Positions 26,740 through 34,482 of a stretch of 64,000 bases of DNA are shown piece after piece; within the stretch, counting starts at the first letter, position 1; each line of letters begins with the position of its first letter. The notes beneath the pieces were generated by a model, which saw only the letters and a list, made by a program, of their open reading frames with translations, did not search any database and was not told the origin of the DNA. This DNA comes from JAAYCI01 sp031551695 (GTDB lineage: Bacteria; Bacillota; Clostridia; Oscillospirales; Ruminococcaceae), in contig JAVBNG010000021.1 of NCBI GenBank assembly GCA_031551695.1, positions 1 to 64,000 on the forward strand. The letters run 5' to 3'. A program made the position numbers and the translations under genes.

Positions 26740-26911
26740 CCTTGGGGCCACGCCGTGAGTGCAGGTACGCAACACACATCTACCTTCCGCGGTCGTCTAC
26801 GGACAACGGTGGGGCCGTTGTCCGCCGCCGAGCTTGCGGCTGAGAAGGTGAATTGCCGCGAAGCGGCAAGAGAAGCGCCCCTGGGGGCCGATATGCTTTT
26901 GCGCACCAACC
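26740..26911 (+). repeat. Dispersed intergenic repeat (family 2), copy beside selB, with three hairpins
   Basis: This spacer between selA and selB shares ordered words with 60265-60439 on the opposite strand: CCTTGGGG, CATCTACCTTC, CTTGCGGCTGA and GCTT..GCGCA. It also contains a 9-bp hairpin (26801-26823), a 5-bp hairpin (26824-26840) and a TTGCCGC-GAA-GCGGCAA hairpin (26853-26869). There is no coding potential. Its orientation relative to selAB transcription is antisense. Confidence 0.45.
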
Positions 26912-26950
26912 CTCCCTGCGCTCTTGCAATGTTCCAATGTCAGCATGTTT

Positions 26951-28339
26951 TCAAGTAATCGCTTTGCACGCTTTTTGCAGGGTATCTGCAACTATTGTTA
27001 ATTCGTCATCTTTTATCGTCCTCACGTCTAATATCAATTTGTCGTGGGCAATGCGGCCGATAACGGGGACTGTGTGGCCACGCAGGGCGGCCTCCAGCCG
27101 CACGGGCTCGCGAGTAATGGCCACGGCCCATGATGCCAGCGGCAGCATGGGCGCGCTGCCCGCGCCAAGCTGGCCGGTCTCCTGCGTCACCTCGGCGTCC
27201 GCGCCAAGGAACGGCAGCATTTGCAAAAGGGTTTCCGCCTTTTGCCGCAGGGCGGTTTCGTCGGCGTACAGCATGGCCAGGGTGGGCACTTCGCGCTTGG
27301 CCAGCGTCTCGCTGCGGTACAGGCGCAGGGTGGCCTCCAGGGCGGCAAGGGTCATTTTGTCCACGCGCATGGCGCGGGCAAACGGGTGCTTTTTCAGCTT
27401 CTCCACAAGCGCCTGCTTGCCCAGCACCACACCTGCCTGCGGCCCGCCCAGCAGCTTGTCGCCGGAAAAAGTGAGGATGTCGGGTCCTGCTTCCAGGCTG
27501 TCTTCCACACTGGGCTCGTTTGGCAACGCCGCCGCCTGCCAGCGGTACAGGCCGCCTCCGCCAAGGTCGTAAATAACGGGGACGCCGTGCTGTTTGCCGA
27601 TCTCCACCAGTTCCGCCAGCGACACCTCGCTGGTGAAGCCCTCAAGGCGGAAGTTCGACGGGTGGGCCTTGAACAGAGCCGTGGTGTTTTCGCCGATGGC
27701 CCTTTCATAGTCCGCCGGGTGGGTGCGGTTGGTGGCGCCCACTTCTTTCAGGGTGGCGCCGGACAGCTCCATGATTTCCGGGATGCGGAAGGAGCCGCCG
27801 ATCTCCACCAGTTCCCCCCGGGACACCACCACTTCCCCGCCCTTTGCCATAGCGGAAAGGGCCAGCAGCACGGCTGCGGCGTTGTTGTTCACCACCATGG
27901 CGGCCTCGGCGCCGGTCAGCTCGCACAGCAGCGCGTCCACGTGGCTGTGGCGGCTGCCGCGTTTCGCCTCTTCAATGATATACTCCAAATTGGAATAGCC
28001 CGCGGCAGCTTCCCTTGCCGCTTCGGCGGCACCCCGCGCCAGCGGCGCGCGGCCGAGATTTGTGTGCAAAATGATGCCCGTGGCGTTCACCACGCGGCGC
28101 AAATGGGGCTGCGCGCTTTTTTCCAGCGCTGTTACCGCCGCCGCCAGCGCGGCGTGCGCGTCCGGTACAGTGGTGGCCGCGCCCTGCAAAACCGCGTCGC
28201 GTGCCGCGTCCAGCACCGTGCGCACGGCAGCCACCACCGCCTCGCGGCCATAGGTTTTTTCAGCCCCCTCCACACCGGGAAGCGCCAAAATGTCGTCCAC
28301 TTTCGGGATATTGCGCAGCAAGCCGCTGTCCATGGGCAT
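26951..28339 (-). CDS. selA: L-seryl-tRNA(Sec) selenium transferase SelA
   Basis: The 462-residue fold-type-I PLP enzyme has an N-terminal tRNA-binding segment (LLRNIPKVDDILA) and NATGIILHTNLGRAPL near 85. The PLP lysine is in FSGDKLLGGPQAG near 290. It converts Ser-tRNA-Sec to Sec-tRNA-Sec with selenophosphate. GGAG precedes the ATG. It is the first gene of selA-selB-selC and is transcribed divergently from the grd operon. SelD, which makes selenophosphate, is not in the window. Confidence 0.95.
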   Translation of the reverse strand: MPMDSGLLRNIPKVDDILALPGVEGAEKTYGREAVVAAVRTVLDAARDAVLQGAATTVPDAHAALAAAVTALEKSAQPHLRRVVNATGIILHTNLGRAPLARGAAEAAREAAAGYSNLEYIIEEAKRGSRHSHVDALLCELTGAEAAMVVNNNAAAVLLALSAMAKGGEVVVSRGELVEIGGSFRIPEIMELSGATLKEVGATNRTHPADYERAIGENTTALFKAHPSNFRLEGFTSEVSLAELVEIGKQHGVPVIYDLGGGGLYRWQAAALPNEPSVEDSLEAGPDILTFSGDKLLGGPQAGVVLGKQALVEKLKKHPFARAMRVDKMTLAALEATLRLYRSETLAKREVPTLAMLYADETALRQKAETLLQMLPFLGADAEVTQETGQLGAGSAPMLPLASWAVAITREPVRLEAALRGHTVPVIGRIAHDKLILDVRTIKDDELTIVADTLQKACKAIT

Positions 28340-28368
28340 TCCGCTCCTTTAATTCAGCAAACCATAGC

Positions 28369-28398
28369 AGTATATTAAAGCTATTAACTATTGTACAA
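28369..28398 (-). promoter_or_regulatory. Promoter of selA
   Basis: On the minus strand TTGTAC (28393-28398) is 18 bases from TATACT (28369-28374). It lies back-to-back with the grd promoter, about 40 bases away. Confidence 0.6.
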
Positions 28399-28411
28399 TA
28401 CGCTAGAAAAT

Positions 28412-28425
28412 AATCAAGCATGATT
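28412..28425. promoter_or_regulatory. Inverted repeat between divergent selA and grd promoters
   Basis: AATCA-AGCA-TGATT lies 15 bases upstream of the grd -35 and 14 bases upstream of the selA -35. It is well placed to be a shared operator, but the arms are short. Confidence 0.3.
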
Positions 28426-28439
28426 GTTCACTTTTGGTA

Positions 28440-28468
28440 TTTACAAGCAGTTGCGGCCATGTTATAAT
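28440..28468 (+). promoter_or_regulatory. Sigma-A promoter of the glycine reductase operon
   Basis: TTTACA (28440-28445) and TATAAT (28463-28468) are separated by exactly 17 bases. Transcription should start near 28475, just before the riboswitch. Confidence 0.8.
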
Positions 28469-28489
28469 CTTGACGATATCTGGAATTTT

Positions 28490-28640
28490 GGGGAATGAAA
28501 ACTGTGGGAGAGTCTGCCGGGGCTGAAAACGAGCCAGAAACACGGGCAGACGCCGAAGGTGCAAGTGCACGGATTGCCACGCCGCTGCGCGAAACTCTCA
28601 GGCCAAAAGTACCACAGCTTGACCCACCCTGGATAAACAA
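28490..28640 (+). promoter_or_regulatory. Glycine riboswitch, single aptamer, controlling the grd operon
   Basis: The aptamer core has the GGGAGAG block (28506-28512), GCCGAAGGTGCAA (28552-28564) and GAAACTCTCAGG (28591-28602). These are the conserved parts of gcvT-type glycine riboswitches. The P1 arms CTGTGG (28502) and CCACAG (28612-28617) pair. Only one aptamer is present; the following 20 bases may form the small 'ghost' helix of type-1 singlets. CCCTG (28628) can pair with CAGGG (28641), which would disrupt the terminator. This suggests an ON switch in which glycine turns on its own reductase (inference). Confidence 0.85.
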
Positions 28641-28642
28641 CA

Positions 28643-28682
28643 GGGACACAGGCAAGTCTTATTGCCGTGTTCCTATTTTTTT
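28643..28682 (+). terminator. Riboswitch expression platform: intrinsic terminator
   Basis: GGGACAC-A-GGCAA pairs with TTGCC-GTGTTCC around a GTCTTA loop, with one bulged A. TATTTTTTT follows directly. It stands between the aptamer and grdX, with 120 bases of leader after it. Confidence 0.8.
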
Positions 28683-28804
28683 GCGCGCATTTGATAATTA
28701 GATAACAAAGTGCGCGCGAACGAGCGACAGTTTTTGTTTGGGGTACGTTTACTATCATTAAAGCGGAGCCCTTGCGCGCGGCTTTGGGCGCTGGAGAGGA
28801 TCAG

Positions 28805-29188
28805 ATGGCAAATTTCTGTATTATGACAAACAACCCGGCGGCGAAGAAAAAATGGCCGGATGTGACGGAATACGGCGAGGCGGACGTTGCGGGCATATTT
28901 GGCCGGGTGCGGGACGCGGTGCACCTGGGGGCGGTGCTCATCAGCCACCCGCTGGCGGGCAGCCTGAAGCCCAACGAAAACCCCTACAAAAGCGTGGTGC
29001 TTTCCCTGCGGCGCGGGCCCCACGACGCGAAAAGCCTGCAAATCATTGAGGACGCCATTGTAACGCTGCGCAAAATGCCGGTGAAGGAGCGGAGCTACCC
29101 GCCGCAGGCAATAGAGGACTTCCAGGTGATCGATTTGGACCTGCTGCACTCGGCCATGGGGGCCCTGCCCGCGGAGTACCATTTTTAG
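28805..29188 (+). CDS. grdX: GrdX family protein
   Basis: The 127-residue protein has GGAGAGG just before its ATG. It begins with a TNNPAAKKKWPDV segment. GrdX is routinely the first gene of glycine reductase operons (grdX-trxB-trxA-grdE...), and its biochemical role is not established. There is no signal peptide or membrane segment. Its position directly behind the riboswitch fits that order. Confidence 0.85.
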   Translation: MANFCIMTNNPAAKKKWPDVTEYGEADVAGIFGRVRDAVHLGAVLISHPLAGSLKPNENPYKSVVLSLRRGPHDAKSLQIIEDAIVTLRKMPVKERSYPPQAIEDFQVIDLDLLHSAMGALPAEYHF

Positions 29189-29377
29189 GCAGGTGACGGC
29201 CGGCTGAATATTCGCGCCATAGCACGTTTCGAACACATTTGAAGTCTATTTTTAACATACGGCCGCACCGCGGCAAAACCCGCACAGCTTATTCAAACAG
29301 AGACAACACTGCCGCAACAATGGCAATGTAATATATTGACTGGCCGGCATCGGCCTTATTAGGAAAGGAAGACGGAT

Positions 29378-30601
29378 ATGGCGGAAGTTTATGACATTTT
29401 AGTTGTTGGAGGCGGCCCCGGCGGGCTGGCGGCGGGCATTTACGGCAGCCGTGCCCGCCTGAAGACCGCTGTGATCGAAAAGGGCCGCCCCGGCGGGCAG
29501 GCCGGCACCACGGAAGAACTGGAAAACTATCCCGGCAGTTTTGACGGCAGCACCGGCCCCGGCCTGATGCAGAAATTTGCCGCCCACGCCGAGCATTTTG
29601 GCACTTCCATCCTGAAGGGCACCGTGAGCGACGTGGATTTCACCGGCCACATCAAAAAGGTGATAACGAAGGACGGCCAGACCTACGAGGCCCACAGCGT
29701 CATCCTTTCCCCCGGCGCCGAGCCCCGCTCCCTGAACATCAAGGGCGAGGGCAAGCTGCGCGGCAAGGGCGTTTCCTACTGCGCCACCTGCGACGCGGAC
29801 TTTTTTGAGGATTTGGACGTGGTGGTGGTGGGCAACGGCGACGCCGCCATCGAAGAGGCCATGTACCTGACGCGCTTTGCCAACGAAGTGACCGTCATCG
29901 TCATCCACGACGAGGGCATTCTGGACTGCAACAAGGCCAGCGCCGAAAAAGCATTCGCCAACCCGAAGCTGAAATGGATCTGGAGCAGCGTGCTGGATGA
30001 GATCAAGGGCGACGAGCTGGTGGAAAGCGTCATGATCAAAAATATCAAGACGGGCGAGCTTTCGGAGAAAGAAGTGAACGGCGTGTTCTTCTTTGTGGGC
30101 ACGGTGCCGAAGACGGATTTCCTGAAGGGCAAAGTGGAGCTGGACAAGCAGGGCTACATCATCGCCAACGACCTGATGGAGACCAACGTGCCCGGCGTGT
30201 ACGGCGTGGGCGACGCCCGCGTGAAGTACCTGCGCCAGGTGGTTACGGCGGCGGCAGACGGCGCCATTGCGGCCGTGGCGGCGGAAAAATATCTGGACGA
30301 GATGGAGAACTTCCGCGAGAAGGTGCTGGACGCCGAAAAACCCGTGCTGCTGGCTTTCTGGGCGCCGCAGGTGGAAGAAAGCATCGAGGCCATCGGCGTG
30401 TTGGAAAACACCTTGAAAGACTACGAAGGCAAGGTGGAACTGGCAAAGCTGGACACCTACCGCAACAAAAAAACCTCCGCCACCTACGACGTGGAGACCA
30501 TCCCCACGGTCATCCTGTTTGACAAGGGCGAAGTGAAAGGCCGCGTGGACGGGTTCTTCAGCGTGGCGAAGGTGAACGCGCTGCTGGAGCCTTACAAGTA
30601 A
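29378..30601 (+). CDS. trxB: Thioredoxin reductase of the glycine reductase system, with C-terminal thioredoxin-like domain
   Basis: The protein has 407 residues. Residues 1-310 form a low-Mr thioredoxin reductase: FAD-binding GGGPGGLAAG, redox-active CATC at 135-138, an NAD(P)H-binding VVGNGDAAIEEA and the C-terminal GVGDAR. It passes electrons from NAD(P)H to TrxA. About 95 extra residues follow and resemble a thioredoxin fold (PVLLAFWAPQVEES, ETIPTVILFDKG), including the cis-Pro strand, but WCGPC is replaced by WAPQV, so it is not redox active. The well-known TrxB of E. acidaminophilum lacks such an extension. Confidence 0.9.
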   Translation: MAEVYDILVVGGGPGGLAAGIYGSRARLKTAVIEKGRPGGQAGTTEELENYPGSFDGSTGPGLMQKFAAHAEHFGTSILKGTVSDVDFTGHIKKVITKDGQTYEAHSVILSPGAEPRSLNIKGEGKLRGKGVSYCATCDADFFEDLDVVVVGNGDAAIEEAMYLTRFANEVTVIVIHDEGILDCNKASAEKAFANPKLKWIWSSVLDEIKGDELVESVMIKNIKTGELSEKEVNGVFFFVGTVPKTDFLKGKVELDKQGYIIANDLMETNVPGVYGVGDARVKYLRQVVTAAADGAIAAVAAEKYLDEMENFREKVLDAEKPVLLAFWAPQVEESIEAIGVLENTLKDYEGKVELAKLDTYRNKKTSATYDVETIPTVILFDKGEVKGRVDGFFSVAKVNALLEPYK

Positions 30602-30661
30602 GCAATATTTACATAAAACTGCCATATTTTTTGGCAAATATCCGTGAAAAGGAGAGTTATG

Positions 30662-30994
30662 ATGGTTGAACTGACGAAAGAAAATTTTGATGCCGAAGTG
30701 AAGGGCGCGGACGGGCTGGTGTTCGTGGACTTCTGGAGCCCCAAATGCGAGCCGTGCATGGCGCTGCTGCCGGAAGTGGAGGCATTCGCCGAGAAAAACG
30801 CGGGCCGCGCCGTGAAGTTCTGCAAGCTGGACACCGCCGGCAACAAGCGTCTATCCATTGCGGAAAAGGTGATGGGCATCCCCACCTTCGTGTTCTACAA
30901 AAACGGCGAAAAGATCTTCACCTTCGACAAGCCGGCCCTTGAAGAAGGCGGCATTGCGGCCGTGCAGGCAAAGCTGGATGAGCTTTTGGGCTAA
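30662..30994 (+). CDS. trxA: Thioredoxin of the glycine reductase system
   Basis: The 110-residue thioredoxin fold has the active site WSPKCEPC (Cys29, Cys32) rather than WCGPC. The cis-Pro motif is GIPTFVFYKNG. CxPC-type sites with Lys before the first Cys are a feature of grd-linked thioredoxins. It re-reduces selenoprotein A after each turnover. Two adjacent ATG codons follow GGAG; 30662 gives the better 7-base spacing, and 30659 is possible. It lies 60 bases after trxB. Confidence 0.9.
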   Translation: MVELTKENFDAEVKGADGLVFVDFWSPKCEPCMALLPEVEAFAEKNAGRAVKFCKLDTAGNKRLSIAEKVMGIPTFVFYKNGEKIFTFDKPALEEGGIAAVQAKLDELLG

Positions 30995-31076
30995 ACACTT
31001 TCACGATAGTGTCAAGGCTACAAAGGCGCTGAAAGAATATAATTGATCAAAATTTTAGAAAAAGGAGGGTAACAAC

Positions 31077-32363
31077 TTGCGATTAGAAATTGGCAACGTT
31101 CTAATCAAAGACGTCCAGTTTGGCAATGAGACGAAGGTCTCCGGCGGCGTGCTTTATGTGAATAAAGACGAGCTGGCCAAAATTGCCGGTGACGACGAGC
31201 GTATCAAGTCGGTGGAAGTGTTCCTTGCGAAGCCCGGCGAGAAAACGCGCATCATCCCGGTGAAAGACGTTGTGGAGCCGCGCGTAAAAGTGGACGGCCA
31301 GGGTAACATCTTCCCCGGCTTCCTCGGCAGCGTGGAGCAGGTGGGCAGCGGCCGCACGCATGTGCTGAAAGGCGCAGCGGTGGTCACGTCCGGCAAAATC
31401 GTCGGCTTCCAGGAGGGCATCATCGACATGAGCGGCCCCGGCGCCGAGTACACCCCGTTCTCGAAAACGAACAACGTGGTGGTGAAGGTGGAGCCGGTCG
31501 ACACCCTGAAACAGCATGAGCATGAAGTGGTCGTCCGTTTGGCGGGCTTCCGTGCCGCCGATTACCTCGGCCAAGCTGGCAAAGACGCCAAGCCCGACGA
31601 GGTGAAAACCTACGAGACCAAGCCCATTCTGGAACAGGCCGCCGAATTCCCGAACCTGCCGAAGGTGGTGTATGCTTACATGCTGCAGACCCAGGGCCTG
31701 CTGCACAACACCTACTACTACGGCGTGGACGTGAAGCAGATCGTTCCGACGTTCATGTACCCCACGGAAGCGATGGACGGGGCGATCACCAGCGGCAACT
31801 GCGTTTCCGCCTGTGACAAAAACCCCACCTACGTGCATGAAAACTCGCCGGTCATCCATGACCTGTACGAGCAGCACGGCAAAACCATCAACTTCCTGGG
31901 CTGCGTCATCACCAACGAGAACGTGACCCTGGCCGACAAAGAGCGCTCGTCCAACATGACGGCGAAGCTGGTGGAGTTTTTGGGCGCCGACGCGTGCCTG
32001 ATCTCCGAAGAAGGCTTTGGCAACCCGGACGCCGACCTTGTGATGAACTGCAACAAGATCGAGAAGAAGGGCATCAAAACCACGCTGATCACCGACGAGT
32101 ACGCCGGCCAAGACGGCGCTTCGCAGTCTTTGGCGGACTCGACCCCGCTGGGCGACGCCTGCGTGACCGCCGGCAACGCCAACCAGGTTGTCACGCTGCC
32201 GAAGATGGACACCGTGATCGGCTGGCCGGAAGTGGCCAACGTGATTGCGGGCGGCTGGGACGGCAGCCTTGCGGCCGACGGCAGCATCACCGCTGAAATT
32301 CAGGTGATCACCGGCGCCACCAACGAGCTGGGTTTCCATAATCTGACGGCGAAGACGGTTTAA
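31077..32363 (+). CDS. grdE: Glycine reductase component B, proprotein GrdE (pyruvoyl-forming)
   Basis: The 428-residue proprotein is cleaved between Asn241 and Cys242 (TSGNCVSACDKN) to give two subunits, the Cys becoming the pyruvoyl group that forms a Schiff base with glycine. The position matches GrdE of C. sticklandii as I recall it. The TTG start follows AAAGGAGGG. With GrdB it forms the substrate-specific protein B. A TATAAT at 31038-31043 upstream has no good -35, so an internal promoter is only possible. Confidence 0.95.
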   Translation: MRLEIGNVLIKDVQFGNETKVSGGVLYVNKDELAKIAGDDERIKSVEVFLAKPGEKTRIIPVKDVVEPRVKVDGQGNIFPGFLGSVEQVGSGRTHVLKGAAVVTSGKIVGFQEGIIDMSGPGAEYTPFSKTNNVVVKVEPVDTLKQHEHEVVVRLAGFRAADYLGQAGKDAKPDEVKTYETKPILEQAAEFPNLPKVVYAYMLQTQGLLHNTYYYGVDVKQIVPTFMYPTEAMDGAITSGNCVSACDKNPTYVHENSPVIHDLYEQHGKTINFLGCVITNENVTLADKERSSNMTAKLVEFLGADACLISEEGFGNPDADLVMNCNKIEKKGIKTTLITDEYAGQDGASQSLADSTPLGDACVTAGNANQVVTLPKMDTVIGWPEVANVIAGGWDGSLAADGSITAEIQVITGATNELGFHNLTAKTV

Positions 32364-32403
32364 GCCGGGGCGGCAAAGCACACAAAACCAAGCTGCACAT
32401 TTT

Positions 32404-32456
32404 GGGTGGCCACCCTGAATGTGGCAGAAAGAACAAATTACCGCGTGGTAGTTTGT
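32404..32456 (+). other. Hairpin pair in the grdE-grdA spacer
   Basis: The palindrome GGGTGGCCACCC (32404-32415) is followed by a 10-bp hairpin ACAAATTACC-GCGT-GGTAGTTTGT (32433-32456), ending 12 bases before the grdA ribosome binding site. No T-run follows. This suggests RNA processing or stabilisation, or translation control, of grdA (inference). Confidence 0.45.
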
Positions 32457-32486
32457 GAATTCTTACCGAAAGGAGAACTTGTTCGT

Positions 32487-32936
32487 ATGGGTATTATCAA
32501 CGGCAAAAAAATTGCGATACTTGGCGACCGCGACGGGATTCCCGGGCTTGCGATTGAAGAGTGCGTGAAACCTGCCGGCGGCGAAGTGGTTTTTTCCACT
32601 ACCGAATGTTTCGTTTGAACCAGCGCCGGCGCAATGGACCTTGAGAACCAGGCCAGGATCAAAGAACTGGCGGAGAAATACGGCAAAGACGATTTGATCG
32701 TTGTTCTGGGCGGCGCGGAGGCTGAGGCTTCCGGGCTCGCGGCAGAAACCGTATCCACCGGTGATCCTACGTTCGCAGGTCCCTTGGCAGGAGTCCCGTT
32801 GGGACTCAAAGCGTACCACATCCTTGAGCTGAAAGATGAAATTGACCCCGCCATTTACGAAGAGCAGATTGCTATGATGGAAATGGTGCTGGACGTTGAC
32901 GCGATCAAGCAAGAGGTTGCCACCTACCGTGGGTAG
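32487..32936 (+). CDS. grdA: Glycine/sarcosine/betaine reductase selenoprotein A (Sec44, UGA read through)
   Basis: Read through the in-frame TGA at 32616-32618, the gene gives 149 residues with Sec at 44 in ECFVUTSAGAMDLENQ, the CxxU redox motif of selenoprotein A. The length and Sec position equal the characterised GrdA proteins. Protein A accepts the carboxymethyl group from protein B as a selenoether and passes a thioester to protein C. AAGGAG precedes the ATG at 32487. Taken naively the gene breaks into two short frames. SelB, SelA and tRNA-Sec are encoded 5-8 kb upstream. Confidence 0.96.
32620..32637 (+). other. Candidate SECIS hairpin of grdA
   Basis: Directly after the UGA, CCA-GCG-(CCGG)-CGC-AA-TGG can fold into a short stem with a bulged AA. 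Bacterial SECIS elements lie just 3' of the UGA. Here the stem is close to the codon, and the fold needs testing. Confidence 0.4.
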
Positions 32937-32991
32937 TTCGTTTTACACAATACATCTAAATAAATGAATTGGACCGAAAGGAGGGTAACTT

Positions 32992-34290
32992 TTGAGCAAA
33001 CGCAGGATTGTACATTATATCAATCAATTCTATGCCGGCATCGGCGGCGAGGACAAAGCCGACGTGCCTGCCGAGAAGCGTGACGGCCCCGTGGGGCCCG
33101 GCGCAGCGTTTAACACCGCTTTGGGCGATGATGCCGAGATCGTGGGCACAGTGCTGTGCGGCGACAGCTATTTCAACGAGAACCTTGAAAAAGCCTCCGC
33201 CGACGTGCTGGCAATGATCAAAAGCTACGACCCTGAGCTTGTGATCGTAGGCCCGGCGTTCAACGCCGGCCGCTACGGCATGGCTTGCGGCACCGTGGCA
33301 CAGCTTGTGGACGAAAACCTTCATCTTCCCGTGGTGGGCGGCCTCTATGTGGAGAACCCCGGCGCGGAGATTTACAAGAAGTATGGTTACTTTGTTGAAA
33401 CAGGCGATTCCGCCGCCACTATGCGCAAGGCAGTGCCAGACATGGTCGCCATCGTCAAGAAACTGCTGGCGGGCGAAGAAGTGACTGAAGGGTACATGGA
33501 AAAAGGTATCCGCGTGAACTACTTTGCCGCGGAGCGTGGCTCGAAGCGCGCCGTCGACATGCTGTTGAAGAAGATCAAAGGCGAATCTTTCAAAACCGAG
33601 TACCCGATGCCCGTGTTTGACCGCGTGGACCCGATGCCCGCCATCAAAGACATCACCAAGGCGCGCATTGCGCTGGTGTCTTCCGGCGGCCCGGTGCCCA
33701 AGGGCAACCCGGACCACATCGAGTCGTCTTCCGCTTCGAAGTACGGCAAGTACTCGCTCGTGGACATCGATTTCTTCACCCCCGAAAACGGCGAAACGGC
33801 CCACGGCGGCTACGACCCTGTCTATGCCAACGAGGACCTTGACCGTGTTCTGCCCGTGGACGTGGTGAAGGAAATGGTGAAGGCCGGCGAAATCGGCTCT
33901 CTCCATGACTATTGGTACGCTACAGTGGGCAACGGCACATCCGTGGCCAACTCCAAAAAATTCGCGGCTGAAATCGCGGAACAATTGCTCGCCGACCATG
34001 TGGAGGGGGTCCTTCTCACATCCACCTGAGGCACCTGTACACGTTGCGGTGCAACGATGGTAAAAGAGATCGAGCGTCATGGTATCCCTGTGGTGCATTT
34101 GTGCACGGTTGTGCCCATTTCCCTCACGGTTGGCGCGAACAGGATTGTGCCCACAGTGGCCATCCCTTATCCCCTTGGCAACCCCGCCCTTGAGAAAAAG
34201 GACGAGAAAGAGCTTCGCCGCAAGCTGGTGAAAAAGGCCCTGAAGGCCCTTGAAACCGAAGTGACGGAGCAGACGGTCTTCAAAGACTAG
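32992..34290 (+). CDS. grdB: Glycine reductase component B, selenoprotein subunit GrdB (Sec346, UGA read through)
   Basis: The TTG start at 32992 follows AAAGGAGGG. Reading through TGA at 34027-34029 gives 432 residues with Sec346 in STUGTCTRCGATM, i.e. the UxxCxxC motif of GrdB, near the C terminus as in known proteins. GrdB cleaves the C-N bond of the substrate bound to the GrdE pyruvoyl group, releasing ammonia. The 86 residues after the UGA continue the family without a break (GNPALEKKDEKELRRKLV). It lies 55 bases after grdA. Confidence 0.96.
34042..34056 (+). other. Candidate SECIS hairpin of grdB
   Basis: CGTTGC-GGT-GCAACG, a 6-bp stem with a GGU loop, starts 12 bases after the UGA. 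The distance and the G-U apical loop resemble the E. coli fdhF element recognised by SelB. Confidence 0.6.
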
Positions 34291-34309
34291 TTTTGTTTTT
34301 GTGACTTGA

Positions 34310-34377
34310 AAGAGCCGGCCGTCCGGGTTTGGCACGGCGTTGAAACCCGTGTTCCGGTGGCCGGCTCTTGCTTTTTT
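34310..34377 (+). terminator. Terminator-like hairpin between grdB and grdC
   Basis: AAGAGCCGGCC (34310-34320) pairs with GGCCGGCTCTT (34359-34369), enclosing a second GGGTTT/AAACCC stem. GC and six T follow. A perfect TTGACA lies downstream at 34411-34416, but the matching -10 (TGTGCT) is poor. It may set a lower grdCD level. Confidence 0.75.
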
Positions 34378-34482
34378 ATCCCTGCTTTCCTTTTTTTCTA
34401 TTTAAATGAGTTGACAATGGCACGCTGAACGGGTGTGCTTTGAAACGGACCAAAGTGTCCATAAATTTTGGAGGTGTTCCCG

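Noticed and set aside
32634..32936. A separate 100-residue gene beginning at 32634
   Set aside because: It is the part of GrdA after the Sec codon. The frame continues without a break through TGA at 32616, and CxxU at Sec44 is the known motif.
34057..34290. A separate 77-residue gene beginning at 34057
   Set aside because: It is the C-terminal end of GrdB after Sec346. The UxxCxxC motif and family length need the read-through.
32956..34335. Long open frame on the minus strand opposite grdB (and similar ones at 35464-37365, 9596-11137 and 14288-16201)
   Set aside because: These are antisense frames left open by GC-rich codon bias. They have no ribosome binding site, and Arg/His/Pro-rich compositions without recognisable domains.
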